DNA of 48,162 nt from Desulfobacterales bacterium (GTDB lineage Bacteria > Desulfobacterota > Desulfobacteria > Desulfobacterales > JARGFK01). Below are positions 36,352-44,930 of the stretch, one piece after another. The stretch lies in NCBI GenBank assembly GCA_029211065.1, contig JARGFK010000026.1, positions 1-48,162 of the forward strand, read 5' to 3'. A program made the position numbers and the translations under genes. The notes under the pieces were generated by a model. The model was not told the origin of the DNA and did no database searches. It worked only from the letters and a program-made list of their open reading frames with translations. Numbering within the stretch: position 1 is the stretch's first letter; each line of letters begins with the position of its first letter.

Positions 36352-38064
36352 ATGACACCATCTACGATAGAGACGGTTAGCCCAAGGACATATGAGCTAT
36401 CTGCCCGGCGTATGGAATTTGACAGGTTTATTGTCCCTGCCGTGACGATTTTTATTGCCGCCCTGCTTTTCTTTTTCATGCTCTTTCCGCTGGGGGCGAT
36501 CTTAAAGTTAAGTTTTTTTAAAGGCGGTGAATTTGCCCTGGCAAATTTTACACTTCAAAATTTTCATAAATACTTTACCACCGGTTATACGTTAAACGCC
36601 CTCTGGCACAGTCTGTATGTGTCCTTTGCCACCACCGGCATTGTAACCGTTATTATCTTTTTTTTCGCATACGCTTTAACCCGCACCACTATTTCCGGCA
36701 AAACGTTTTTTAGAAATATCATCATGCTGCCCCTGGTGGCGCCCTCGATTGTTCAGGCCCTGGCGCTGATTTACCTTTTTGGCCGCAACGGGCTGGTTAC
36801 GGCGCACCTCCTGCAAACGAAATGGAATATATACGGCGCCACCGGCATCATTGTCTCAGAGGTACTGTATTGCCTGCCCCACGCGTTCGTGATTTTATAT
36901 ACCACACTTGCGGCCGTCGATATCCGGCTGGATGAAGCGGCCGAAAGCCTGGGGGCTTCGCCTTTTAAAGTGTTTACCCGCATAACGCTCCCTTCAGCCA
37001 AATACGGCATCTTCAGCGCAGCCGCATTGACCTTTAATTTAACCATTACGGATTTCGGAAATCCGGTGGTCATCGGCGGTAACTATAATGTCCTGGCGAC
37101 CGAAATCTATGCCCAGGTCACCAGCCTTTATCGCTTTGACCTGGGCGCCACCATCAGCATTATCCTGTTGGTACCTTCGATGATGGCGTTTTTGTTCAAC
37201 TATTATATTTCCCGCAAAACATTTTCAATGATCAGCGGGGCCGCCAAACCGGTCATTCCCCCTTCCCGGCCATTTAAAAAGATAATATTTACAAGTTACT
37301 GCAGCCTGGTTTCATTTTCCATCATCGTCATTTTCGTTACCGTCGTTCTGGGCTCTTTTGTGAACATCTGGCCTTATGACTGGACCCTGACGCTTCGACA
37401 TTACAGCTTTCCGTCCATTGCCGGATATTCCGCCATCTGGACCAGCGTGTGGGTGTCCCTCATCGTGGGAGTGGTGGGCGCCTTCATAACCCTGGTAGCC
37501 GGCTATGTAATGGAAACGCGCAAATCGTTTTTCAAACAAACCATCTACCTTTTGTCCGTCATGCCGGCGGCCATCCCCGGGCTGGTGATGGGCCTGGGGT
37601 ATATCCTGGCCTTTAATAAACCCTATTATTTCTTTTATGGCACCCCCTGGATTATCGTCATTAACATCATTATCTGTAATTTTACGCTGGGGATTTTATC
37701 GAGCATTTCGAATTTGAGAAATATCGACCCGTCCATCGAAGAGGCGTCCATCAGTCTGGGGGGGGACACCCTCCGGACATTTTTTCAAATTATCTTCCCC
37801 CTTTCGCGGGTGGCTTTTTTTCAGAACTTTGTTTACTTTTTCATGCGCTCCATGACCACGATCAGTGCCGTCATCTTTCTGGTGTCGGCCACCGTGCACC
37901 TGGCCGCCATTGAAATCATCATGCTCGACAATGACGGCTGGACGGCCAGTGCCAATGCCATGTGCACCTGTATCATCGTCATCGTCATGGTCATGCTGGG
38001 CATCCTGCATCTGGTGGCTAAAAAAACCGGCCGGCGGCCCGCCGGCCTTGCGGCCGAGGTTTAA
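36352..38064 (+). CDS. ABC importer fused double permease (PhnU/FbpB type)
   Basis: 570 aa with about 12 TM segments: two permease units fused in one chain, as in ferric-iron and 2-aminoethylphosphonate importers. Both ATPase-docking EAA loops are visible: DEAAESLGASPFKVFTRITL (about 197-216) and EEASISLGGDTLRTFFQIIF (about 463-482). Starts 32 bases after the ATPase stop. The last codons overlap a different frame that runs into the regulator gene; no frameshift is needed. Confidence 0.92.
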   Translation: MTPSTIETVSPRTYELSARRMEFDRFIVPAVTIFIAALLFFFMLFPLGAILKLSFFKGGEFALANFTLQNFHKYFTTGYTLNALWHSLYVSFATTGIVTVIIFFFAYALTRTTISGKTFFRNIIMLPLVAPSIVQALALIYLFGRNGLVTAHLLQTKWNIYGATGIIVSEVLYCLPHAFVILYTTLAAVDIRLDEAAESLGASPFKVFTRITLPSAKYGIFSAAALTFNLTITDFGNPVVIGGNYNVLATEIYAQVTSLYRFDLGATISIILLVPSMMAFLFNYYISRKTFSMISGAAKPVIPPSRPFKKIIFTSYCSLVSFSIIVIFVTVVLGSFVNIWPYDWTLTLRHYSFPSIAGYSAIWTSVWVSLIVGVVGAFITLVAGYVMETRKSFFKQTIYLLSVMPAAIPGLVMGLGYILAFNKPYYFFYGTPWIIVINIIICNFTLGILSSISNLRNIDPSIEEASISLGGDTLRTFFQIIFPLSRVAFFQNFVYFFMRSMTTISAVIFLVSATVHLAAIEIIMLDNDGWTASANAMCTCIIVIVMVMLGILHLVAKKTGRRPAGLAAEV

Positions 38065-38080
38065 AAAAGGAACCCATCTG

Positions 38081-38860
38081 GTGAAAATCGTCGATCCCGC
38101 CAATCCGATACCCAAATACCTCCAGATCAGCGCCTGGCTGAAAGAGCTGATTTTGACCGGCAGGTACCAGAAGGGTGAAAAACTCCCCTCGGAAATCAGA
38201 CTGGCTGAAATGTGCGCGGTAAACCGAAATACCCTCCGGCAGGCGTTGTCGCAACTCACGGCCGAGGGTTTATTAACTAAAGAAAAGGGCCGGGGAACGT
38301 TTTTATCTTCATCACCACCGCCCCATCTGAAGCATAAACTCAAACAGATCTCCAGTTTCAGAGACGACCTGGCCAATATCGGCATCAGGGAAAAGACGCT
38401 CCTGCTAAAAAAGAGCATTACCCCAGCCAGCCACCATGTGGCCGACGCCCTGGTCCTGGGAGCCGACAGCAACGTCATTGCCATACACCGCCTGAGAACC
38501 GGCGACGGTGTCCCGTTTATTTACGAAGAAAGCTATCTTCCTTTCCGCATGTTCAAGGATATCTTGGAAATGGACCTGACCGGTTCCATGTACAGGCTGA
38601 TTACCGAACACTTCAATGTTGTACTGGCGCGCTGTGAACAAACCATCCAGGCCGTTAACTTAAGTGGGAAAACAGCAAAATATCTTCATCTTCCGGAAAA
38701 TTCAGCCGGAATTTTTATGGAAAGCGTCACATTCGACGCCAATAACGTCCCCGTTGAAGTTCTGTGTTCCTACTACCGGGGAGACAAATATATATTCGAG
38801 GTTGAGCTGGGCCGGTATCATATCAGGGAAAACCCTATAAACCATTTTTCAAACGATTAA
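38081..38860 (+). CDS. GntR-family regulator, HutC/UTRA subfamily
   Basis: 259 aa from a GTG at 38081 with AAGGAA upstream. The N-terminal winged helix (about 8-72) carries KLPSEIRLAEMCAVNRNTLR and QLTAEGLLTKEKGRGTF. The UTRA ligand-binding domain spans about 90-250 (IHRLRTGDGVPFIYEESYLP, then VLCSYYRGDKYIFEVEL). HutC members bind GTNTANAC operators and release on small-molecule binding. Matching sites flank this gene block at 35057 and 38875, so it probably represses both its own transporter and the downstream catabolic genes. Confidence 0.92.
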   Translation: MKIVDPANPIPKYLQISAWLKELILTGRYQKGEKLPSEIRLAEMCAVNRNTLRQALSQLTAEGLLTKEKGRGTFLSSSPPPHLKHKLKQISSFRDDLANIGIREKTLLLKKSITPASHHVADALVLGADSNVIAIHRLRTGDGVPFIYEESYLPFRMFKDILEMDLTGSMYRLITEHFNVVLARCEQTIQAVNLSGKTAKYLHLPENSAGIFMESVTFDANNVPVEVLCSYYRGDKYIFEVELGRYHIRENPINHFSND

Positions 38861-38874
38861 TTTTTCGGCTTTGT

Positions 38875-38884
38875 TGTCTATACA
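38875..38884. promoter_or_regulatory. GntR/HutC-type operator candidate 2
   Basis: TGTCTATACA contains GTCTATAC, an exact match to GTNTANAC, and shares the following TCTA with site 1. It lies 44 bases upstream of the ATG of the transaldolase-family gene, in the gap after the regulator, where a promoter for the catabolic run would be. Confidence 0.6.
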
Positions 38885-38927
38885 TCTATAAACATGAACA
38901 GATTACCGCACATTACAGGAGGATAAA

Positions 38928-40127
38928 ATGGAAGAAAAAAATTTATTTGAGAAACTGGTCGCATTAAGCCCGGGCATGGAAATCTGGTGGGATTCGTCGC
39001 CGGTTATTTTCAATAACTGGTGTAAAAAATTGCTCTCCAAAGCAAGCCCCCAGGACGCCCCCATCACGAAGCGGCAGGTTGCACGGATGTATAACGAAAA
39101 AAATCCCGAATCACAACTCTTTCGGGGCGTAACCACCAACCCCCCCTTATCGCTCCAGGCCATTCAGGACGATGAACCCTACTGGGAAAAGGTGGCCAAG
39201 GAGTTGATTCAAAAAAACAAGGGGATAGATAAGGAGGGCCTTTTTTGGCAACTATATCAGGCTGTAGTCAAGCGCGGCTCCGACATGTACTTACCCCTTT
39301 TTGAAAAGACCGGCTACAAGGAAGGCTTTCTCTCAGGACAGGTCGATCCGCGCAGCGCATTTGACAAGGAGGCCATGTTGCAGCAGGCCCTTTCAATAGC
39401 CAAATTAAATCCGAACGTCATGATAAAGGTCCCCGGTACGAAAGAAGGGTATGAGGTGATTGAAATCCTGACCTCCAAAGGGATCGCAACCAACAATACC
39501 CTGACCTTTATTTTGCCCCAGCTGGTGGACTGTGCCAAAACGGTAAAAAGAGGCTTGGAAACCGCCCGGAAAAACAACGTCGATTTGTCCCGCTGGCGGT
39601 CGGTTATTACGCATATGGAATCGAGATATGGTGATTTAGGCGGCTTGAGGGATTTCGGCAAGGAAAAAGGGATAGACCTTTCCGAAGCGGATGTCCGCTG
39701 GGCGGAACTGGCTATATTCAAAAAGGCCTACAAATATTTAAAGGATAATAACCTGCCGAGCAAAATGCTTTCCTGCTCGCTCAGATTGGGACCGACTGTC
39801 AACGGTGCAACCAAGATCTGGCACCTTGAGGAAAAAACCGGTGCCGACATCGTTGTGACCTGCCCGCCGTCTTATATCGACCAGGTCATGAATTTTCCCG
39901 AACAAAAGGATATTGTTTTTAAATCCGATCGGATTTTAAAAGAAATCCCCTCCGATCTCATGGAAAAACTGCTGAAAATCCCCTATTTTGAACGTGCTTA
40001 TTTTGAAGACGGCTATTCCCGGGATGAATACAATACGCACCCCGCTCTTATGAGAACTGCAGAGCAGTTTTCAAAGGCAACCAACGAAATGGTGGAATTC
40101 GCAGGCAAGTGCCTGGCGGATTCCTGA
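38928..40127 (+). CDS. transaldolase-family enzyme with aldolase-like active site
   Basis: 399 aa, a class I (Schiff-base) TIM-barrel. AGGAGG precedes the ATG. The TTNP motif is at 69-72 and the Schiff-base Lys is Lys167 in MIKVPGTKEGYE. At the position of the catalytic Glu of transaldolases (TEVDAR in TalB) this protein has Gln138 (SGQVDPR). Fructose-6-phosphate aldolase also has Gln at that position, and its KVP.T.EG Lys motif matches too. It may therefore be an aldolase rather than a transaldolase. The Phe/Tyr position that further separates the two classes appears to be Met (THMESR). First gene of the catabolic run, after operator 2. Substrate unknown. Confidence 0.85.
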   Translation: MEEKNLFEKLVALSPGMEIWWDSSPVIFNNWCKKLLSKASPQDAPITKRQVARMYNEKNPESQLFRGVTTNPPLSLQAIQDDEPYWEKVAKELIQKNKGIDKEGLFWQLYQAVVKRGSDMYLPLFEKTGYKEGFLSGQVDPRSAFDKEAMLQQALSIAKLNPNVMIKVPGTKEGYEVIEILTSKGIATNNTLTFILPQLVDCAKTVKRGLETARKNNVDLSRWRSVITHMESRYGDLGGLRDFGKEKGIDLSEADVRWAELAIFKKAYKYLKDNNLPSKMLSCSLRLGPTVNGATKIWHLEEKTGADIVVTCPPSYIDQVMNFPEQKDIVFKSDRILKEIPSDLMEKLLKIPYFERAYFEDGYSRDEYNTHPALMRTAEQFSKATNEMVEFAGKCLADS

Positions 40128-40154
40128 TTTGCCGAAACCAGACAGGAGGATGTT

Positions 40155-41270
40155 ATGATTATCGGTGTCCTTAAAGAAATCAAAACCAAAGAAAACCGCG
40201 TCGCCATGACCCCCGCCGGCGTGGAGCAGGTTGTTTTTAATGGGCATTCGGTCTTAATTGAAACCGCCGCAGGTGAAGGTTCCGGTTTTTCGGATGAAAG
40301 CTATACCCGCGCCGGCGCCGAGATTGTCGTTTCACCCAAAGAGATCTATCAACGCAGTGAAATGGTCATGAAGGTGAAAGAACCCCTTCCCGGTGAATAT
40401 ACCCTGATCCGCAGCGGTCAGATTGTCTTCACCTATTTTCATTTTGCCGCTGCAGTGGAGCTTACCCGGGCGATGATCGATTCCGGTTGTGTTGCCATCG
40501 CCTATGAGACCGTGGCACGCAATAATGGATCGCTGCCGCTGCTGACCCCGATGAGTGAGGTCGCCGGGAAAATGGCGATCCAGGAAGGCGCCAAGTACCT
40601 CGAAAAGACATTCGGCGGCAAAGGCAAGCTGCTTGGCGGCGTGCCGGGAGTCGATCCCGGCACGGTGGTCGTTATCGGCGGCGGCGTCGTCGGAATTAAT
40701 GCCGCAAAAATGGCCTGCGGATTGGGTGCCAAAGTTTATCTCTTTGACACCAACCAGGAACGATTGAGCTATCTGAGTGATGTCATGCCTGCAAATTGTT
40801 TCACGCTGATGTCGAGCCCGGCGGCCATTCGTAAACGGCTGGCAGAGGCCGACCTGGTCATCGGCGCCGTTCTGCTCCCGGGGGCCAAGGCCCCCAAGGT
40901 GATTACACGCGACATGCTCCAAATTATGAGAAAAGGTTCCGTCATCGTGGATGTGGCCATCGATCAGGGCGGGTGTATTGAAACCTCCCGGCCCACCACC
41001 CATGATGACAGCATCTATGAAGTCGACGGCATCATCCATTACTGCGTCACCAACATGCCCGGCGCCGTCCCGATGACTTCCACCCAGGCCCTGACCAACG
41101 CAACCCTGCCCTACGCTCTTGCAATTGCCGGCAAGGGTTTCAAACAGGCGGCCAAAGACAACCCGGAGATCGCCAGAGGGATTAACATCCTTGCAGGCAA
41201 AGTGACGTATAAAGGTGTTGCCGAAGCCTTTGATTTGGAATATACACCCCTGGATTCACTTTTATCATGA
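40155..41270 (+). CDS. ald: alanine dehydrogenase
   Basis: 371 aa, the usual length. NAD-dependent oxidative deamination of L-alanine to pyruvate and ammonium. MIIGVLKEIKTKENRVAMTP is the diagnostic N-terminus. Substrate residues Lys75 (MKVKEP), His96 (YFHFAA) and Asp270 (AIDQGG) sit at the exact canonical numbers, and the Rossmann motif is IGGGVVGINAA (174-184). CAGGAGGATGTT precedes the ATG. In taurine and aminoethylphosphonate catabolism this enzyme regenerates pyruvate for a pyruvate-dependent aminotransferase, which fits the next gene. Confidence 0.95.
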   Translation: MIIGVLKEIKTKENRVAMTPAGVEQVVFNGHSVLIETAAGEGSGFSDESYTRAGAEIVVSPKEIYQRSEMVMKVKEPLPGEYTLIRSGQIVFTYFHFAAAVELTRAMIDSGCVAIAYETVARNNGSLPLLTPMSEVAGKMAIQEGAKYLEKTFGGKGKLLGGVPGVDPGTVVVIGGGVVGINAAKMACGLGAKVYLFDTNQERLSYLSDVMPANCFTLMSSPAAIRKRLAEADLVIGAVLLPGAKAPKVITRDMLQIMRKGSVIVDVAIDQGGCIETSRPTTHDDSIYEVDGIIHYCVTNMPGAVPMTSTQALTNATLPYALAIAGKGFKQAAKDNPEIARGINILAGKVTYKGVAEAFDLEYTPLDSLLS

Positions 41271-41328
41271 CCGGTTTAGGGTAAAATCAAAAAAGTTCCG
41301 CTATCGTTAAGCAAAGGAGAGATGAAAC

Positions 41329-42423
41329 ATGAAAGCATTGAAAGAATGGTTTGTACCGTGGGTTTTGACGGCTAGAGAATATAACACCAGCATCCTGGAC
41401 AAAGCCTGGGCAACTCCGGATCACGGCCGGCTGATGCTGAATGAAAACCCGATCCCGCCGTCCGACAAGGTGGTAAAGGCCGTTGCCGAAGCGGTCAAAA
41501 AGGGCAACCGCTATCCGGACAGCATGAAAAAACTCAGAACCAAAATCGGCAGCATGTACGGCCTGAAACCTGAAAACGTCAGACTTTGTAACGGCAGCTC
41601 GGAGATTATCGACAGCATGATGCGGATTTTCCTTCAGCCGGGCGACGAAATTATCCTGTCGACACCGACATTTGAATTATACCCCCCCCGTGCAGAACTT
41701 TGCGGCGGCAAGGTCGTATCGATCCCGCTGCGCAAAGACGACCTCCAGTATGATGTGGATGCGATGATTGCGGCCATCAACCCCAAGACCAAAGTGATCC
41801 TCATCATTAATCCCAACAACCCCACCGGCATATTTATCGATGACAAGGATCTGGAGCGGTTTTGCCAGCTCGGCATCCCGCTTTGCATTGATGAGGCCTA
41901 TCTGGACTATCACCCGGACAGAGGCTCAAAAGCACATCTGATTAAAAAATATCCGCATGTGTTTTTGCAGGCGACTTTTTCCAAGGCTCACGGCTTTGCC
42001 GGCATCCGTTTCGGTTATGTGCTGGGATCCGAAGAAATGATCAAAGCCTTCAGTGCGATGCTGCTGCCCTGGAACGTCAGCCTCATGTCCATGGCTGCTG
42101 CCGAAGCCATCTTGGACAACCCCGAGGAAATCAAAGCCAAAGTTGCCCACAACAACAAATGGATGGATGCCTTCTACAACGAGGCCCTCAAACTGGGCCT
42201 GAAACCCTATCCGCCCCATGGAAATTTCATGCTCATCGATGCCACCATGACCGGCAAAACCACAGCGGAGATTTTGCAGGCCGGCCTGGATATGGAAAAG
42301 CTGTATCTTAAAAAAATCACCCCGATCCATGGCAAAGACGGATATTTCCGGGTAACGCCCGGTCTTGATGAAGAAAATGAACGCTTTTTAAAATTTATCA
42401 GAAAATATTTCGGTAAGAAATAA
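41329..42423 (+). CDS. HisC-like PLP aminotransferase
   Basis: 364 aa, fold-type I aminotransferase of the histidinol-phosphate class. Motifs: LNENPIPPS near residue 38, NGSSEIIDSMMRIF, NPNNPTG, DEAYLDYH and the PLP Lys in ATFSKAHGFAGIRFGY. AAGGAGAGATG precedes the ATG. True HisC is possible, but no other his gene is near and the setting between ald and a DMGDH-like gene argues for a catabolic amine:pyruvate or amine:oxoacid transaminase. The substrate is not known. Confidence 0.85.
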   Translation: MKALKEWFVPWVLTAREYNTSILDKAWATPDHGRLMLNENPIPPSDKVVKAVAEAVKKGNRYPDSMKKLRTKIGSMYGLKPENVRLCNGSSEIIDSMMRIFLQPGDEIILSTPTFELYPPRAELCGGKVVSIPLRKDDLQYDVDAMIAAINPKTKVILIINPNNPTGIFIDDKDLERFCQLGIPLCIDEAYLDYHPDRGSKAHLIKKYPHVFLQATFSKAHGFAGIRFGYVLGSEEMIKAFSAMLLPWNVSLMSMAAAEAILDNPEEIKAKVAHNNKWMDAFYNEALKLGLKPYPPHGNFMLIDATMTGKTTAEILQAGLDMEKLYLKKITPIHGKDGYFRVTPGLDEENERFLKFIRKYFGKK

Positions 42424-42446
42424 CAGGTTCCCTCATGTGTCATGAT

Positions 42447-42467
42447 CCCCTCCCTTGATGGGAGGGG
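42447..42467 (+). repeat. hairpin repeat upstream of the DMGDH-like gene
   Basis: CCCCTCCC (42447-42454) pairs with GGGAGGGG (42460-42467), loop TTGAT; not followed by T residues. Continuing G-rich sequence (AAGGGGGTG, 42471-42479) supplies the apparent ribosome-binding site of the next gene. The sequence style is that of dispersed intergenic repeats in many proteobacteria. Confidence 0.6.
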
Positions 42468-42487
42468 GTCAAGGGGGTGTGAAAAAC

Positions 42488-44908
42488 ATGCAGGATCATG
42501 CCCAGGTCGTCATCATCGGCGGCGGTATTGCCGGCGCCAGCATCGCTTATCATTTAACGCTAATGGGCTGCAGCGATGTGGTTGTCATCGAAAAGGGAGA
42601 ATTAACCAGCGGCTCCACCTGGCACGCCGCCGGCCTGGTGGGACAGCTGCGGTCCAGCCGAAATGTTACCCGCATGCTGCAATACAGTGTCAGCCTGTAT
42701 GAAAAGCTGGAAGCCGAGACCGGGCTGACCACCGGCTGGAAAAGATGCGGCTGCCTGCATCTGGCCGGCACCCCGGCCCGCCTGCTGGAGCTGAAGAAAG
42801 GCGCCACGACTGCCCGCAGCTTCGGTCTGGACATGCATATCATTTCCCCCCAGGAGGCGCTGGACTTGTTCCCGGTCATGTCCCTGGACGGCATCATCGG
42901 CGCCGCCTTCATGCCGTCAGACGGTCAGGCCGACCCCAGCGGATTGACGATGGCCCTGGCAAAAGGCGCCACCAGTCGCGGCGCCAGAATTTTCCAGCAT
43001 ACCAAGGTAACCGGTTTTAAATTTATGGGCAACCGTATCACCGCCGTTGTCACGGACAAGGGCATGATCCAATGTGAAACGATTGTAAATGCCGCCGGCA
43101 TGTGGGCCCGGGAAATCGGCCGCATGATGGGCGTCAACGTGCCGTTGATTCCGTTTCAACACCAGTATCTGGTGACCGAAGCAATTGAGGGGTTGCCGTC
43201 GGAACTGCCGACGGTACGCGATAAGGACAGCCTGCTATACTACAAGGAAGAAGTCGGCGGTCTGGTCATGGGCGGCTATGAACCCAACGGCATCCCCTGG
43301 GCACTGGATGGCATCCCCAAAGCCTTTACCCAGCAGCTGCTGGAGCCTGATTTCGATCATTTTGAACCTTTGGCCGCCGCCGCCATGAAACGCACCCCCT
43401 GTCTGGAGACCGTCGGGATTGCGCGCTTGGTCAACGGCCCGGAGGCCTTCACCCCTGACGGCAATTGCATTCTGGGTCCTGCCCCTGAGTTGGAAAACTG
43501 CTTTATCGCCGCCGGATTTAATGCCTTTGGCATTGCCGCCGGCGGCGGTGCAGGCAAAGCGCTGGCCGAATGGATTTTGGCAGGAGAGCCCAGTCTGGCG
43601 ATCTGGCCCCTTGACATTCGGCGGTTCGGAAAACACCATCACAGCCCGGCCTACAATCTGGAAAGGACACGTGAAATATACGGAAAGCATTACACCCTCT
43701 CCTGGCCCAATGAGGAACACCATTCCGCCCGGAGGGTCCGCTGCAGCCCGCTGTATCATCAACTCAAGGAAAAAGGGACGGTTTACGGGTCAAAATTCGG
43801 ATGGGAACGGGCCAACTGGTTTGCCCCGCCGGGTGTGGAACCGGAGGATGAGCTGACCTTCGGTCTGCCCAACTGGTTTAAGCATGTGGGCAATGAGCAT
43901 CGCGCCGCCAGAGAGAAAGTGGTCTTGATCGATCAGACATCCTTTTGTAAATTTATGGTGGAGGGGCCGCAGTCGTTATCCTTCCTCAATCGGCTGGCCG
44001 CCAATAACATCGACAGGCCGGCGGGCAGTGTTGTCTACACCCAATTGTGCAATGACCGCGGCGGGATTGAGTGCGACCTGACCGTCACCCGCATCGCTGC
44101 AGACAGATTTTTCATTGTCACCGGCACGGCTTTTGGCGTGCATGATTTAGACTGGATCCAGCGGCATCTGCCGCCCGATACCGCTGTCACAATTTCAGAC
44201 GTTACCTCCGCCTATGCCGTAATTAATGTGTGCGGTCCTTTATCCCGCCGTTTGCTGGAAAAAATCACCTCGGACCCTGTCGATAACGACGCTTTTCCCT
44301 TTGGCCAGTCTCGGCAGATAACGCTGGGCCATGCCCCGGTTCGGGCCATGCGGCTGACCTACATCGGCGAGTTGGGCTTCGAACTGTATATGCCGACCGA
44401 ATATGCGTCCCAGGTGTATGAACGCTTGTGGCAGGCCGGCCAGGAACTCGAAGTGTCCAACGCCGGCTATCGGGCCATCGAATCCCTTCGACTTGAAAAG
44501 GGCTACCGGTACTGGGGTGCGGAGCTTTCACCGGACTACAACCCGTATCAGGCCGGGCTGGGTTATTGTGTCGCGCTCGATAAGGGAAATTTCATCGGGC
44601 GGGAGGCCTTGGGCAACATAAAAAACGAAGGCCCCGGTCTGATCCTGTGCTGTTTTACGCTGGACATTTCGGAACCCCGGCTGCTCTTTGGCGGTGAAAC
44701 GATTTCTCACAACGGCAACGTTCTGGGGGTCGTAACCAGTGGCGGTTACGGCCATTATGTCGGGAAAACCATCGCTTATGGTTATCTTCCCATGGAACAC
44801 GCCGCTTATTCCGAGGGGTACGCCATTGAAGTGTTTACCGAAACCCTGGCGGCGACCCGCCACTCCTCGGCATTGTATGATCCGGACGGCAAAAAGACAA
44901 TGATATGA
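42488..44908 (+). CDS. dimethylglycine/sarcosine dehydrogenase-like flavoprotein with GcvT domain
   Basis: 806 aa. The N-terminal FAD domain starts VVIIGGGIAGASIAYHL. The covalent-flavin His motif is STWHAAGL (His46), as in dimethylglycine dehydrogenase. A middle FAO_M region (about 370-425) is followed by an aminomethyltransferase (GcvT) domain (about 430-710; VLIDQTSFCKFMVEGPQS, MRLTYIGELGFELYMP) and a GcvT C-terminal barrel. Such proteins oxidise N-methyl groups and hand the one-carbon unit to tetrahydrofolate, or release formaldehyde. A GTG at 42479 is an alternative start. The substrate could be N-methylated or N-alkylated relatives of glycine; that is inference. Confidence 0.88.
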   Translation: MQDHAQVVIIGGGIAGASIAYHLTLMGCSDVVVIEKGELTSGSTWHAAGLVGQLRSSRNVTRMLQYSVSLYEKLEAETGLTTGWKRCGCLHLAGTPARLLELKKGATTARSFGLDMHIISPQEALDLFPVMSLDGIIGAAFMPSDGQADPSGLTMALAKGATSRGARIFQHTKVTGFKFMGNRITAVVTDKGMIQCETIVNAAGMWAREIGRMMGVNVPLIPFQHQYLVTEAIEGLPSELPTVRDKDSLLYYKEEVGGLVMGGYEPNGIPWALDGIPKAFTQQLLEPDFDHFEPLAAAAMKRTPCLETVGIARLVNGPEAFTPDGNCILGPAPELENCFIAAGFNAFGIAAGGGAGKALAEWILAGEPSLAIWPLDIRRFGKHHHSPAYNLERTREIYGKHYTLSWPNEEHHSARRVRCSPLYHQLKEKGTVYGSKFGWERANWFAPPGVEPEDELTFGLPNWFKHVGNEHRAAREKVVLIDQTSFCKFMVEGPQSLSFLNRLAANNIDRPAGSVVYTQLCNDRGGIECDLTVTRIAADRFFIVTGTAFGVHDLDWIQRHLPPDTAVTISDVTSAYAVINVCGPLSRRLLEKITSDPVDNDAFPFGQSRQITLGHAPVRAMRLTYIGELGFELYMPTEYASQVYERLWQAGQELEVSNAGYRAIESLRLEKGYRYWGAELSPDYNPYQAGLGYCVALDKGNFIGREALGNIKNEGPGLILCCFTLDISEPRLLFGGETISHNGNVLGVVTSGGYGHYVGKTIAYGYLPMEHAAYSEGYAIEVFTETLAATRHSSALYDPDGKKTMI

Positions 44909-44930
44909 ATATTAACATTTACAAGAGAGG

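Noticed and set aside
33838-38064. Ferric-iron importer as the firm assignment
   Set aside because: The transporter class fits, but the tyrosine ligand pair was not recognised and the neighbours are amine-catabolism enzymes under a HutC-type regulator, so only the class is stated.
37865-38860. A 331-codon frame suggesting the regulator is fused or frameshifted into the permease
   Set aside because: The first 72 codons are an out-of-frame overlap with the permease end; the regulator has its own GTG start at 38081 and ribosome-binding site.
41329-42423. Calling the aminotransferase hisC
   Set aside because: No other histidine-biosynthesis genes nearby; the catabolic setting makes a different substrate likely, so no symbol was given.
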